This document shows positions 7,401-14,315 of a stretch of 14,366 bases of DNA, in pieces. Source of the DNA: CAZIKB01 sp964539665 (GTDB lineage: Bacteria > Zhuqueibacterota > Zhuqueibacteria > Oceanimicrobiales > Oceanimicrobiaceae). A program made the position numbers and the translations under genes. The DNA lies in contig CAZIKB010000143.1 of NCBI GenBank assembly GCA_964539665.1, positions 1 to 14,366 on the forward strand. The letters run 5' to 3'. How positions within the stretch are numbered: the stretch's first letter is position 1; the number at the start of each line of letters is the position of its first letter. Below the pieces are notes generated by a model that saw nothing but the letters and a program-made list of their open reading frames with translations, was not told the origin of the DNA and did no database searches.

Positions 7401-8225
7401 ATGTTCAACCAGGCAGAGAGAATTAAAAAATACTTACGTGCTGACATGTACCCTTCCATTTTCTGTAGTGCTTGCGGGATTGGCAACGTATTAAATTATA
7501 CCCTGCGGGCAATTGACGAGTGCCGCCTTGATATCGACAGGATAGTTTTCCTTTCAGGAATCGGCTGTTCTTCCCGCCTGCCGGGATATATCGAAGCCGA
7601 TGGACTGCACACTACCCACGGCCGTGCGCTTACATTCGCTACAGGCGTAAAATTGGCGAACCCGGAGCTTACCGCTGTTGTTTTCACGGGTGATGGCGAT
7701 TGTGCTGGTATCGGCGGTAATCATTTCATTCATGCTGCCAGAAGAAACGTTGACATGACCGTGATAGAAATTAATAATTTCATCTACGGCATGACTGGCG
7801 GGCAATCTTCGCCAACTACCGGTGCAGGAGATTTCTCCACAACCTCTCCTTACGGTTGCATCGAGGAACCCTTTGATTTGGCCGAGTTGGCAATAGGGGC
7901 GGGAGCTCCATTTGTCGCCAGATGGATACTGAGCTATCCCTATGAAATCATTACCACAATTAAGAAGGCTTTGTCAAAGAAAGGTTTTGCCTTCGTGGAA
8001 ATACTAATCCCATGTCCGACTGGTTATGGGAAAAGGAACAATCTAAAAGACGGCAAAGAGAGCTGGGACTGGTTTAAAGAAAAAACAATTTTAAAAGGGG
8101 AGTATGATAAATTATCCGAAGCGGAAAAGCAACAAAATAAAAAACTAATCATCGGCGAGCTGCACAATATTGAAAAAAAGGAATTTACTCAGGAGTGGAA
8201 GAAGCTTGTTGATTCGTGTGAGTAG
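7401..8225 (+). CDS. korB: 2-oxoacid:ferredoxin oxidoreductase beta subunit, module 2
   Basis: 274 residues from the ATG at 7401. The four probable [4Fe-4S] ligands are C22 and C25 (CSAC), C56 (GIGCSS) and C205 (IPCP). Thiamine-diphosphate binding is shown by GDGD at 97-100 and N125-N126, followed by YGMTGGQ. It is a paralogue of the beta subunit at 3322-4206 and completes module 2. The C-terminal ~60 residues, rich in Lys and Glu, are more divergent than the core. It is followed after 3 bases by a small CxxC protein, not by a ferredoxin gene, so this module must borrow a ferredoxin or use another acceptor. Confidence 0.94.
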   Translation: MFNQAERIKKYLRADMYPSIFCSACGIGNVLNYTLRAIDECRLDIDRIVFLSGIGCSSRLPGYIEADGLHTTHGRALTFATGVKLANPELTAVVFTGDGDCAGIGGNHFIHAARRNVDMTVIEINNFIYGMTGGQSSPTTGAGDFSTTSPYGCIEEPFDLAELAIGAGAPFVARWILSYPYEIITTIKKALSKKGFAFVEILIPCPTGYGKRNNLKDGKESWDWFKEKTILKGEYDKLSEAEKQQNKKLIIGELHNIEKKEFTQEWKKLVDSCE

Positions 8226-8228
8226 ACC

Positions 8229-8435
8229 ATGGGAAAAAATGATAAAAATTGGCAGCGTAGGAATATAGTGGATGAGCCGCGACTCAGCGAGCTGGTTGAA
8301 ATGTATGAATCACTGGGATTCGAAGTAATGTTAAAGGATTTTATCCCGGATGAAAACTCTGATAAATGCAGTGAATGTATGACTGCTTTTCCAGAAAGGT
8401 ATAAAATATTATTTACCCGGGAAAAAGAGGATTAA
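8229..8435 (+). CDS. Small CxxC protein of unknown function
   Basis: 68 residues, charged, with a single C47-x2-C50 pair (CSEC) after a predicted helix-strand stretch (PRLSELVEMYESLGFEVML). There are not enough cysteines for a [4Fe-4S] cluster within one chain; the pair could bind zinc, a shared cluster in a dimer, or act in redox or assembly. It begins 3 bases after the beta-subunit stop with a weak GTGAG before the ATG, so it is probably co-translated with module 2. I do not recognise the family with certainty. Its position where other modules carry a ferredoxin makes an accessory role in the module 2 enzyme the best guess. Confidence 0.7.
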   Translation: MGKNDKNWQRRNIVDEPRLSELVEMYESLGFEVMLKDFIPDENSDKCSECMTAFPERYKILFTREKED

Positions 8436-8440
8436 TAATT

Positions 8441-8547
8441 GGTAGTGTCAAAGCTTTATTCAATGATCTGGGAAATAGCTAATCACACAAAACATGAAGA
8501 TAGCATTTCATTGTTTATTGTGGTTAGTAAATGATATTATCATATTT
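8441..8547. repeat. Remnant of a MITE-like element (one terminus)
   Basis: The first 12 bases (8441-8452, GGTAGTGTCAAA) are identical to both ends of the neighbouring 210-bp element, but the rest of the 107 bp differs from it and no matching opposite end with a target duplication is found. It looks like the end of an older related element into or beside which the 8548-8757 element inserted. It starts 5 bases after the stop of the CxxC protein gene. No gene is visible in it. Confidence 0.5.
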
Positions 8548-8757
8548 GGTAGTGTCAAAAGTTTCATGAAAAAATGAAAAAAGTTGAATTCATATTAGCA
8601 ATTTTATTAGGCCTTTAAAAGTAAGTTTTTTTAAGACATGACAACAGAAATAGACGGCTTCTTAACACAAAATTGTTGAAATAAGGCATTATTGTAGCTA
8701 ACTAAAGAATATTATTAAACTTAAAGCATTTTTAAATTGAAAATATTTGACACTACC
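8548..8757. mobile_element. 210-bp MITE-like non-autonomous element with 8-bp target duplication
   Basis: The left end GGTAGTGTCAAA (8548-8559) and the right end TTTGACACTACC (8746-8757) are perfect 12-bp terminal inverted repeats; weaker similarity continues inward. The element is flanked by a perfect 8-bp direct repeat TCATATTT (8540-8547 and 8758-8765), which is the mark of transposition. The interior is very AT-rich and has no coding capacity, so it must be moved by a transposase encoded elsewhere. Eight-base duplications are known for several IS families (IS1595, ISL3 and IS256 among them); the parent family is not identified here. The right duplication ends 15 bases before the ATG of the next gene, so the element occupies the place where that gene's promoter would be expected. 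Confidence 0.85.
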
Positions 8758-8780
8758 TCATATTTAAACAGGAGTGAGAA

Positions 8781-9809
8781 ATGAAAGCTGCAATTTTTGA
8801 AGGAGCGAATAAGCCGCTAAAGATTGATGATGTAGAAACACCCAAAACAGGACCCGATGATATTCTCGTCAAGATAGCTGCATGTGGCGTTTGTCATACG
8901 GATATGCATTATATCGATCACGGTACACCCACATTTAAGCAGCCGCCGATGATTCTTGGACATGAACCTTCAGGCCATGTAGCGGAGGTAGGCGCTAATG
9001 TGAAAAAATTTAAGGAAGGCGACCGGGTACTGATTCCGGCTGTTTTAACCTGCGGTCACTGCGATTTTTGTCGGGTTGGCCGGGAGAATATTTGTGAAAG
9101 CATGATTATGCTCGGCAACCACATTGATGGCGCCTACGCAGAATATATTAAGGTAACCGCGAAAGACGTGTGCCATTTGCCAGACGAAATCCCGCTGGAA
9201 GATGGAAGTATTATTGCCGATGCTATCTCCACGCCTTTTCATGCAGTTAAAAACCGGGCCCAGGTTAAACCCGGGGATACAGTAGTGGTAATCGGCTGCG
9301 GTGGAATCGGCATAAATATTGTTCAGGTAGCTGCTGCGGCAGGAGGTGCTGTCATAGCCGTGGATGTATTGGATAAGAAACTTGAAATTGCCAGGAAATT
9401 CGGAGCTACCGCTACAATCAATCCGACAAAAGTCGAGAGAATTGATAAGGAGATTAAGAAGCTGACGGGTGGCGGGGCCGATATTGCCATTGAAGCAATC
9501 GGCAAGCCAGAAACCATTCAGACGGCGTTTGGCACTTTGCGAAAGGGCGGTCGGTTGGTCGTCGTCGGTTTTTCAGGTAAAGATATTACTTTAAGCGCCG
9601 CCAAAATCATGTTTTTTGAAATGGAAGTCATGGGTTCACTCGGCTGCCGACCGACTGATTATCCGAAACTGATTGAAATGGTTCGACTCGGAAAGATTAA
9701 AATAGATGAACTCGTGACAAATCGGTTTCCGCTGGAGAAGATTAACGACGCATTTGATTTACTTCGAAGTGGAGATGAAAATGTTATTCGATCAATTGTG
9801 ATTCCGTGA
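8781..9809 (+). CDS. Zinc-dependent alcohol dehydrogenase (MDR family)
   Basis: 342 residues, full length for a zinc medium-chain dehydrogenase. The catalytic zinc site is C38, H61, E62 with D147 as probable further ligand; the structural zinc site is C91, C94, C97, C105. The NAD(P)-binding fold has GCGGIG at 172-177, and D195 at the end of the second strand favours NAD over NADP. It oxidises an alcohol or reduces an aldehyde/ketone in the cytoplasm. AGGAG at 8770-8774 is 6 bases before the ATG. It lies 6 bases upstream of the module 3 gamma subunit, so it is very likely the first gene of that operon and acts on a related metabolite. Relatives include hydroxyacyl-CoA dehydrogenases of anaerobic aromatic degradation, but nothing seen here proves such a substrate. 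Confidence 0.92.
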   Translation: MKAAIFEGANKPLKIDDVETPKTGPDDILVKIAACGVCHTDMHYIDHGTPTFKQPPMILGHEPSGHVAEVGANVKKFKEGDRVLIPAVLTCGHCDFCRVGRENICESMIMLGNHIDGAYAEYIKVTAKDVCHLPDEIPLEDGSIIADAISTPFHAVKNRAQVKPGDTVVVIGCGGIGINIVQVAAAAGGAVIAVDVLDKKLEIARKFGATATINPTKVERIDKEIKKLTGGGADIAIEAIGKPETIQTAFGTLRKGGRLVVVGFSGKDITLSAAKIMFFEMEVMGSLGCRPTDYPKLIEMVRLGKIKIDELVTNRFPLEKINDAFDLLRSGDENVIRSIVIP

Positions 9810-9815
9810 TAAAAA

Positions 9816-10421
9816 ATGAATACTAAAGAAGAAATCAACGAAACCAGGCTGCAGGGAAGAGGCGGCCAGGGCATTGTCACCGCTGGCGAGCTTTTAGGCA
9901 AAGCAGCTATTTTGGAAGGAAAATACGCTCAGTCGATTCCAACCTTCGGGCCCGAAAGAAGAGGAGCGCTTTCTACTTGCTCGTTAAGAATCAGCAATCA
10001 AGAAATCCTGTTGAAATGCAGCGCCACTACAGCTAACGTACTCTGTCTGCTTGATCCGACTATCTGGCATTTTGTAAATATTACTGCAGGGTTTGTCGAG
10101 GACGGATTACTGATTTTCAATACAACCAAATCGCCCGAAGAGATAAGGCAAGAACTGCAGTCAGGTAAATATGGTTACAGGTTGACGACACAGAAATTTT
10201 CTCTTTTTACTGTGGATGCCACCGGGATTGCTCTGGAAATACTGGGAAAAGTCATCACCAATACTGCGATGATGGGCGCTTTTACAAGGGCAACTGGCCT
10301 GGTTCAAATGGATTCGGTAACCTCTGTTTTAAAAGAGAAATTTGGTGAGAGAGCAGAGGTCAATATTCAGGTCGCTAATAAAGCATTTAAGAATTTGGAT
10401 GGGATACACATTAATTCCTAA
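9816..10421 (+). CDS. porG: 2-oxoacid:ferredoxin oxidoreductase gamma subunit, module 3 (Por type)
   Basis: 201 residues. GRGGQG at 14-19 followed by IPTFGPERRGAL is the PorG/VorC form of the gamma domain, different from the GFGGQG...QSYG form of modules 1 and 2, so this module belongs to another branch of the family. The order gamma-delta-alpha-beta is that of four-subunit pyruvate or 2-ketoisovalerate oxidoreductases; phenylglyoxylate oxidoreductase (PadEFGHI) has the same subunit types. The ATG has no strong ribosome binding site and follows the dehydrogenase stop by 6 bases, so coupling is likely. It is separated from the delta gene by 147 bp of AT-rich DNA in which no element is recognised. 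Confidence 0.92.
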   Translation: MNTKEEINETRLQGRGGQGIVTAGELLGKAAILEGKYAQSIPTFGPERRGALSTCSLRISNQEILLKCSATTANVLCLLDPTIWHFVNITAGFVEDGLLIFNTTKSPEEIRQELQSGKYGYRLTTQKFSLFTVDATGIALEILGKVITNTAMMGAFTRATGLVQMDSVTSVLKEKFGERAEVNIQVANKAFKNLDGIHINS

Positions 10422-10568
10422 AGCAGCGATTTGCAATGTTGTATAGTGAATGAAATTGTTTAAAAATTCAGAATTACTAAATTGTCTCAGTGTTGTATTG
10501 TTACTAATAAACAATCTAGCAATCGAGCACTGGAACAGTTGATAAATTCAATAGACAGGAGCTAATCC

Positions 10569-10850
10569 ATGGGAATGGAAAAATATAAAGATTTCGTTGA
10601 GCGAGCCAATAGTACGCTGACTTACGATCCGGGGTGGTCTGAAGACAATAAAACCGGCGCCTGGCGAAGTCTCCGTCCAGTGAAATTTGACGAGAAATGC
10701 ACGAGTTGTTCACTTTGCTGGCTCTATTGTCCCGAAGGCTGCATCACGCCAGATAAGTTCGAGATTAACTACACGTATTGCAAAGGGTGTGGTATCTGCG
10801 CTGAAGAGTGCGCACCAAAGGCAATTGAGATGGAGAGGGAAACAGAATGA
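10569..10850 (+). CDS. porD: 2[4Fe-4S] ferredoxin, delta subunit of module 3
   Basis: 93 residues. A ~40-residue N-terminal extension (with DPGW and a SLRPVKFDE stretch) typical of PorD precedes two ferredoxin motifs: C44-x2-C47-x2-C50-x3-C54-P and C71-x2-C74-x2-C77-x3-C81. It passes electrons from the alpha/beta catalytic unit to external ferredoxin. AGGAGC at 10557-10562 lies 6 bases before the ATG. The last 4 bases overlap the start of the alpha gene (ATGA), a sign of translational coupling. The extension distinguishes it from the bare 66-residue ferredoxin of module 1. Confidence 0.95.
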   Translation: MGMEKYKDFVERANSTLTYDPGWSEDNKTGAWRSLRPVKFDEKCTSCSLCWLYCPEGCITPDKFEINYTYCKGCGICAEECAPKAIEMERETE

Positions 10851-12067
10851 AAACAGAATTTTGGAATGGTAATATGGCGGCTGCACAGGCTGCAAAACTG
10901 GCGAGAATTCAAGTAATCGCTGCATACCCGATCACCCCTCAAACCCACACTGTTGAATATCTTTCAGAATTCATTGCCAATGGTGAACTTAAATCTGAGC
11001 TGGTTAAAGTGGAGTCGGAACATTCTGCGCTCTCGGTATGCGCGGGCGCTTCTGCTGTAGGAGCGAGAACCTTTACTGCCAGCTGCTCGCAGGGACTGCA
11101 GCTTATGAGCGAAGTACTATATTTTACTTCTGGTATGCGTTTCCCTGTGGTTATGGCGATCGCGAACCGCACTCTTTCGGTGCCGGTGAACATCTGGGCG
11201 GATCATCAGGATACGCTGGTAAATCGCGACTGCGGGTGGATTCAAATATACACAGACAGCGTTCAGGAGGTTTACGACCAGACACTCATGGCATTCCGAA
11301 TTTGTGAAGACAACGATGTTAATCTGCCAATTATGGTTTGCTACGACGGCTTCATCCTGTCTCATGCCTCTGAGATAGTTAAGACAATTGAACAGAGCGA
11401 AGCTGATGCATTTTTACCAAAACCAGGGATCACTGAAAGGCCTATTCTTGATCCCGAACACCCGCTTCAGTTTGGCGAGGTGCTTTTTCCGGAGTGGTAC
11501 CCCGATTATGAATACAAGAAACACAGCGCCTTGGTCAACTCAAAAAATGTCATGCGCAAGGTTTACAAAGAATTTGCGGAAAGATTTGGCAGAAAATACG
11601 ACCTGATTGACGCTTACAGATGCGAAGATGCTGAAATCATCTTCATTGGCATCGGCTCTATGATGAGCACAACGAAATGGGTGGTTGATCAATTACGAGA
11701 AAAGGGAGAAAAAGTTGGCCTGGTTAATATACATGTTTTTCGTCCTTTCCCGGAAACTGAGATTGCTGAAATAGTAAAAAACACAAAAATAGTAGCGGTT
11801 CTGGATAGAGATATCGGTTATGGAACCAGCGGTATGGTTTTCTCGGATATCACCAGGGCCCTGCACAATCAAGATAAAAAGCCGAAAGCTCTGAATTTTA
11901 TTATTGGATTGGGTGGGAAAGACATCGTTCCTGCAACCATTGAGAAATGCTATGCGATAGCCCAAAAGGGGTATCAAGGGCAAGCTGTTTTCTGGCCCGA
12001 TGCTAACATTGATGAAAAAGCTGAGAAGAAGTCGGGAGTGGTTACGGTCGGATTTGGTGGAACTTGA
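10847..12067 (+). CDS. porA: 2-oxoacid:ferredoxin oxidoreductase alpha subunit, module 3 (Por type)
   Basis: 406 residues, the usual length for PorA. The pyrimidine-binding domain has AYPITPQT at 26-33; the segment NRTLSVPVNIW...DHQDTL...RDCGW is the substrate and coenzyme A side signature of PorA-type alpha subunits; DGFILSHA and the late HVFRPFPE and VLDRDIGYG motifs belong to domains II and III. It couples 2-oxoacid decarboxylation to acyl-CoA formation with PorB. GGAGAGGG at 10832-10839 is placed 7 bases before the ATG. Pyruvate oxidoreductases usually read YPITPST at the active-site loop, so the QT here may point to a branched-chain or aryl 2-oxoacid instead of pyruvate; this is a weak hint. 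Confidence 0.94.
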   Translation: MKTEFWNGNMAAAQAAKLARIQVIAAYPITPQTHTVEYLSEFIANGELKSELVKVESEHSALSVCAGASAVGARTFTASCSQGLQLMSEVLYFTSGMRFPVVMAIANRTLSVPVNIWADHQDTLVNRDCGWIQIYTDSVQEVYDQTLMAFRICEDNDVNLPIMVCYDGFILSHASEIVKTIEQSEADAFLPKPGITERPILDPEHPLQFGEVLFPEWYPDYEYKKHSALVNSKNVMRKVYKEFAERFGRKYDLIDAYRCEDAEIIFIGIGSMMSTTKWVVDQLREKGEKVGLVNIHVFRPFPETEIAEIVKNTKIVAVLDRDIGYGTSGMVFSDITRALHNQDKKPKALNFIIGLGGKDIVPATIEKCYAIAQKGYQGQAVFWPDANIDEKAEKKSGVVTVGFGGT

Positions 12068-12127
12068 TCAGCAGTATACAATTGGCAATTTATAGTGATC
12101 CTAAACTCTGAATGAAACCGAAATATT

Positions 12128-12162
12128 GCCACTGCCAACCGTCTACTGTCAACTGGGAACGG
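12128..12162. repeat. Five degenerate heptanucleotide repeats between porA and porB
   Basis: The 35 bases divide into GCCACTG, CCAACCG, TCTACTG, TCAACTG and GGAACGG, with an approximate consensus YCAACTG. It lies in the 162-bp gap between two genes of one enzyme, where no promoter or terminator is apparent. It resembles the short tandem heptamer repeats found between genes in some bacterial genomes. The match between units is loose, so chance cannot be excluded. Confidence 0.3.
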
Positions 12163-12229
12163 TTTACTCAAAAGCCTTAGTTTTGATATTCACAGTCCTT
12201 GGACATGAAAATAAATAGTAGGAAACAAC

Positions 12230-13096
12230 ATGGCGTTAAAATTAAAAGAAGTAACTGAAGAAGAATACCTGTCAATGGGATCGTTATCCTGTTCAGGCTG
12301 CACACAATTACTTGCTTTCAGGCATGCGTTGAAAGTATTAGGGAAAAATACCATCGTTATCAATTCAACCGGCTGTTTGGCTGTGATTATGCAGATGGGC
12401 GTTCCGAAAGTACCGCATTTCCATGTGTTGTTCGAGAACGGACCCGCGGTGATTTCAGGCATTGATTCGGCGTTGAGAGTGATGGGCGAAAGAGATGATG
12501 TGAATTTATTGGTAGCAGCAGGCGATGGCGGAACAGCAGACATTGGAATTGCTGCCTTGTCCGGAGCAATTGAGCGAAATCAGGATTTTATCTATATATG
12601 CTTTGATAATGAAAGTTACATGAACACAGGGGGACAACGCAGCGGCACGACAAGATTTGGCGCTCGCACATCGACAACGCCGGTAGGGAAAATTATTCGG
12701 GGAGAGGCACGCAAACCTGAATTGAGAAAAAATATGGTGGAGATCATTGCTGCCCATGGTACCCCTTACGTGGCATCGACTTCTATTGGCTATCCATTGG
12801 ATTTTATGGAACGAGTCAAAAAAGCGATGGATACGCGAGGACCAAGTTACATTCATTGTCACACACCCTGTCCGCCTGGCTGGGGAGTTGACACAAAGGA
12901 TGTGATTAAAGTCGCGCAATTAGCAGTTCAGACTGGTTTTGTGAAACTATTTGAAATTGAGAATGGGGAGCGAAGAATCACAAAACGGATTGCTAAAAAG
13001 AAACCAGTTGAAGAATATCTCAAATATCAAACTCGATTCAAGCATATTTTGAAAGATGAAGAGATGCTGTCAAAAATACGGGAGGATGTAGAGTAA
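12230..13096 (+). CDS. porB: 2-oxoacid:ferredoxin oxidoreductase beta subunit, module 3 (Por type)
   Basis: 288 residues. The probable [4Fe-4S] ligands are C21 and C24 (CSGC), C49 (STGC) and C214 (TPCP). Thiamine diphosphate binding is shown by GDGG at 98-101 and D126-N127-E128, followed by YMNTGGQRSGTT, the PorB signature. It completes module 3. AGGA at 12220-12223 is 6 bases before the ATG. Although it belongs with porA, a 162-bp gap with heptamer repeats separates them, an unusual break for such an operon. The palindromic repeat at 13094 overlaps its TAA stop codon and may also serve to end or protect the transcript. Confidence 0.95.
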   Translation: MALKLKEVTEEEYLSMGSLSCSGCTQLLAFRHALKVLGKNTIVINSTGCLAVIMQMGVPKVPHFHVLFENGPAVISGIDSALRVMGERDDVNLLVAAGDGGTADIGIAALSGAIERNQDFIYICFDNESYMNTGGQRSGTTRFGARTSTTPVGKIIRGEARKPELRKNMVEIIAAHGTPYVASTSIGYPLDFMERVKKAMDTRGPSYIHCHTPCPPGWGVDTKDVIKVAQLAVQTGFVKLFEIENGERRITKRIAKKKPVEEYLKYQTRFKHILKDEEMLSKIREDVE

Positions 13097-13133
13097 ACTT
13101 AACCTCCCGAAGGTTCCAAACCTTCGGGAGGTT
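13094..13133. repeat. REP-like palindrome, left copy
   Basis: A perfect 15-bp inverted repeat (13101-13115 with 13119-13133) encloses a 3-base CCA loop; the core is CCTCCCGAAGG / CCTTCGGGAGG. With the leading TAAACTT it forms one of two near-identical direct repeats either side of the RAYT gene. There is no T-run, so termination of the por transcript here is possible but not shown. Confidence 0.85.
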
Positions 13134-13153
13134 CTTGTAAAGTGGCCGAAAGT

Positions 13154-13158
13154 AAGGA
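13154..13158 (+). promoter_or_regulatory. Ribosome binding site deciding the RAYT start
   Basis: AAGGA lies 7 bases before the ATG at 13166. The alternative GTG at 13142 would add eight residues before the family's usual N-terminus and has no comparable site. Confidence 0.6.
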
Positions 13159-13165
13159 AACTGGT

Positions 13166-13744
13166 ATGCCTTACCGCAAAAAAGAATTTTATCAAGGTGG
13201 ATATTATCATATCTTTAACCGAGGGGTAAATCGTGAAAGGATTTTCTTTTCAGATGAGAATTATCTTTACTGTTTGAGACTGGTTAAAAAATACGCGGAA
13301 CGTTACTTTGTATCCGTAATTGCTTATTGCCTTATGCCAAATCATTATCACTTTATATTGCGTCAGGATGGGAAAAAGAGCTTGTCGGAATTTATGCGGG
13401 TTGTATTTAATGCCTATGTTCAGGCTGTAAACAAGCAGCGTGGTCGCACGGGAACGCTGTTCGAGGGACGATTCAAGCACATTCATATTGCTGAGGACAA
13501 ATATATTTTACATCTTTGTCGGTATATCCACTTGAATCCTGTTGAAGCTAACCTTGTTCGCACCCCGGAATTGTGGCCATTTTCTAGTTACAGCGATTGG
13601 ATTGCCAAACGAAATGGTAAATTGATTGACCCAAACTTCATAGCATCTTATTTCAAGTGCCCAAAAGAGTATCAGAGATTTGTGATGGAATATAAAATAG
13701 ATGAAGATACAAATAATAAGCTTCAGACTTATTTACTGGAGTAG
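13166..13744 (+). CDS. RAYT: REP-associated tyrosine transposase (Y1/HUH family)
   Basis: 192 residues from the ATG at 13166. It has the N-terminal GGYYHIFNRG motif, the HUH metal-binding H60-Y-H62 within MPNHYHFIL, the probable catalytic tyrosine Y84 (FNAYVQAVNK), and the TLFEGRFK and YIHLNPVEANLV segments typical of the family. Such proteins nick and join single-stranded DNA at hairpin repeats and are thought to spread REP sequences. Two near-identical palindromic repeats flank it (13094-13133 and 13746-13786), as expected for a RAYT and its own repeats. All motifs are intact, so it may be active. It is an insertion at the end of the por operon and not part of its function. Confidence 0.93.
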   Translation: MPYRKKEFYQGGYYHIFNRGVNRERIFFSDENYLYCLRLVKKYAERYFVSVIAYCLMPNHYHFILRQDGKKSLSEFMRVVFNAYVQAVNKQRGRTGTLFEGRFKHIHIAEDKYILHLCRYIHLNPVEANLVRTPELWPFSSYSDWIAKRNGKLIDPNFIASYFKCPKEYQRFVMEYKIDEDTNNKLQTYLLE

Positions 13745-13745
13745 T

Positions 13746-13786
13746 TAAACTTACCCTCCCGAAGGTTCCAACCCTTCGGGAGGGTA
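13746..13786. repeat. REP-like palindrome, right copy
   Basis: A 14-bp perfect stem (13752-13765 with 13773-13786) encloses a 7-base loop. It is a direct repeat of the copy at 13094-13133, in the same orientation and likewise placed directly after a stop codon. Compared with the left copy one base pair has changed on both arms (A-T at 13102/13132 to C-G at 13754/13784), so pairing is kept. Confidence 0.85.
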
Positions 13787-14315
13787 GCGGGAGGTTGGAG
13801 CTTCGATTGCGTGTTCTATTACGTTACGGACATGGACAATATCTCAAGACCTCTCCGATGGTATCTTGGACTATTACATGGTATTTTAGAGTAGCATCTT
13901 CACACGTGTTTTGTATTATTCTGAAACTATTTCTGCCTGAGAAATACTTTCCACTTGACTAATTTGTAACAATTTAAGATATTACTCTATATTAGTTCGA
14001 TAAAGCACTGTTTCAAGGAAGTTTTGGTCACAACAATTATCGATAGTGCCTACCAAATTTTTTCCTTGAACAACCATACTAATTCATTCTTTGTTATGAA
14101 GAAAGGGAGGTGGAAATAATAATAATCAGCAAAACTAAAGAGAAGAAAATTCATATCGGGTTATCCGCGCTTTGATTAAAAAATAGGTATATAGATACAT
14201 AAAACTATATTTCTAAGAGGCAGAAGATTCTCTCAAGCGTGAGTAAGATTTGCGATTTTTAAATTAATCATGCACTTTATCCTCATGATCCGTCATGCCT
14301 TTTACTGTAAACCCA
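13787..14315. other. Non-coding stretch after the RAYT gene
   Basis: About 530 bases without a credible gene on either strand. It is AT-rich with stops in all frames. A GGGAGG followed by a 21-codon GTG frame at 14110 has no recognisable product. No tRNA, terminator or clear promoter is seen. An imperfect long inverted repeat lies at 14012-14070. Confidence 0.5.
14012..14070. repeat. Imperfect inverted repeat
   Basis: TTCAAGGAA (14012-14020) pairs perfectly with TTCCTTGAA (14062-14070), and the inner GTTTTGG (14021-14027) partly pairs with CCAAATTTT (14053-14061). About 25 bases lie between the arms. It could be a structured RNA, a transcriptional signal or the trace of a small element; no T-run is placed to make it an intrinsic terminator. 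Confidence 0.4.

Noticed and set aside
8441..8757. One 317-bp element from the first GGTAGTGTCAAA to the inverted copy
   Set aside because: The bases before 8441 do not match those after 8757, whereas the 8548-8757 boundaries give a perfect 8-bp duplication.
8747..8776. TTGACA at the outward end of the MITE as a -35 box driving the alcohol dehydrogenase
   Set aside because: No -10-like sequence lies at a workable distance: the expected place holds the AGGAG ribosome binding site, and TATTTA at 8761 is far too close.
13094..13140. Intrinsic terminator of the por operon
   Set aside because: The stem is strong but has no following T-run, and the second copy after the RAYT gene shows it is a dispersed palindromic repeat; a terminator effect is possible but not shown.
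13094..13786. CRISPR-like array formed by the repeated palindromes
   Set aside because: There are only two copies, about 610 bases apart with a transposase gene between them; no regular spacers or cas genes are present.
13955..13983. TTGACT with a GATATT 17 bases later as a promoter
   Set aside because: The -10 match is weak and no gene follows within the window to support it.
14110..14175. GTG reading frame of 21 codons after GGGAGG
   Set aside because: Too short, lacks recognisable features, and nothing else supports translation.
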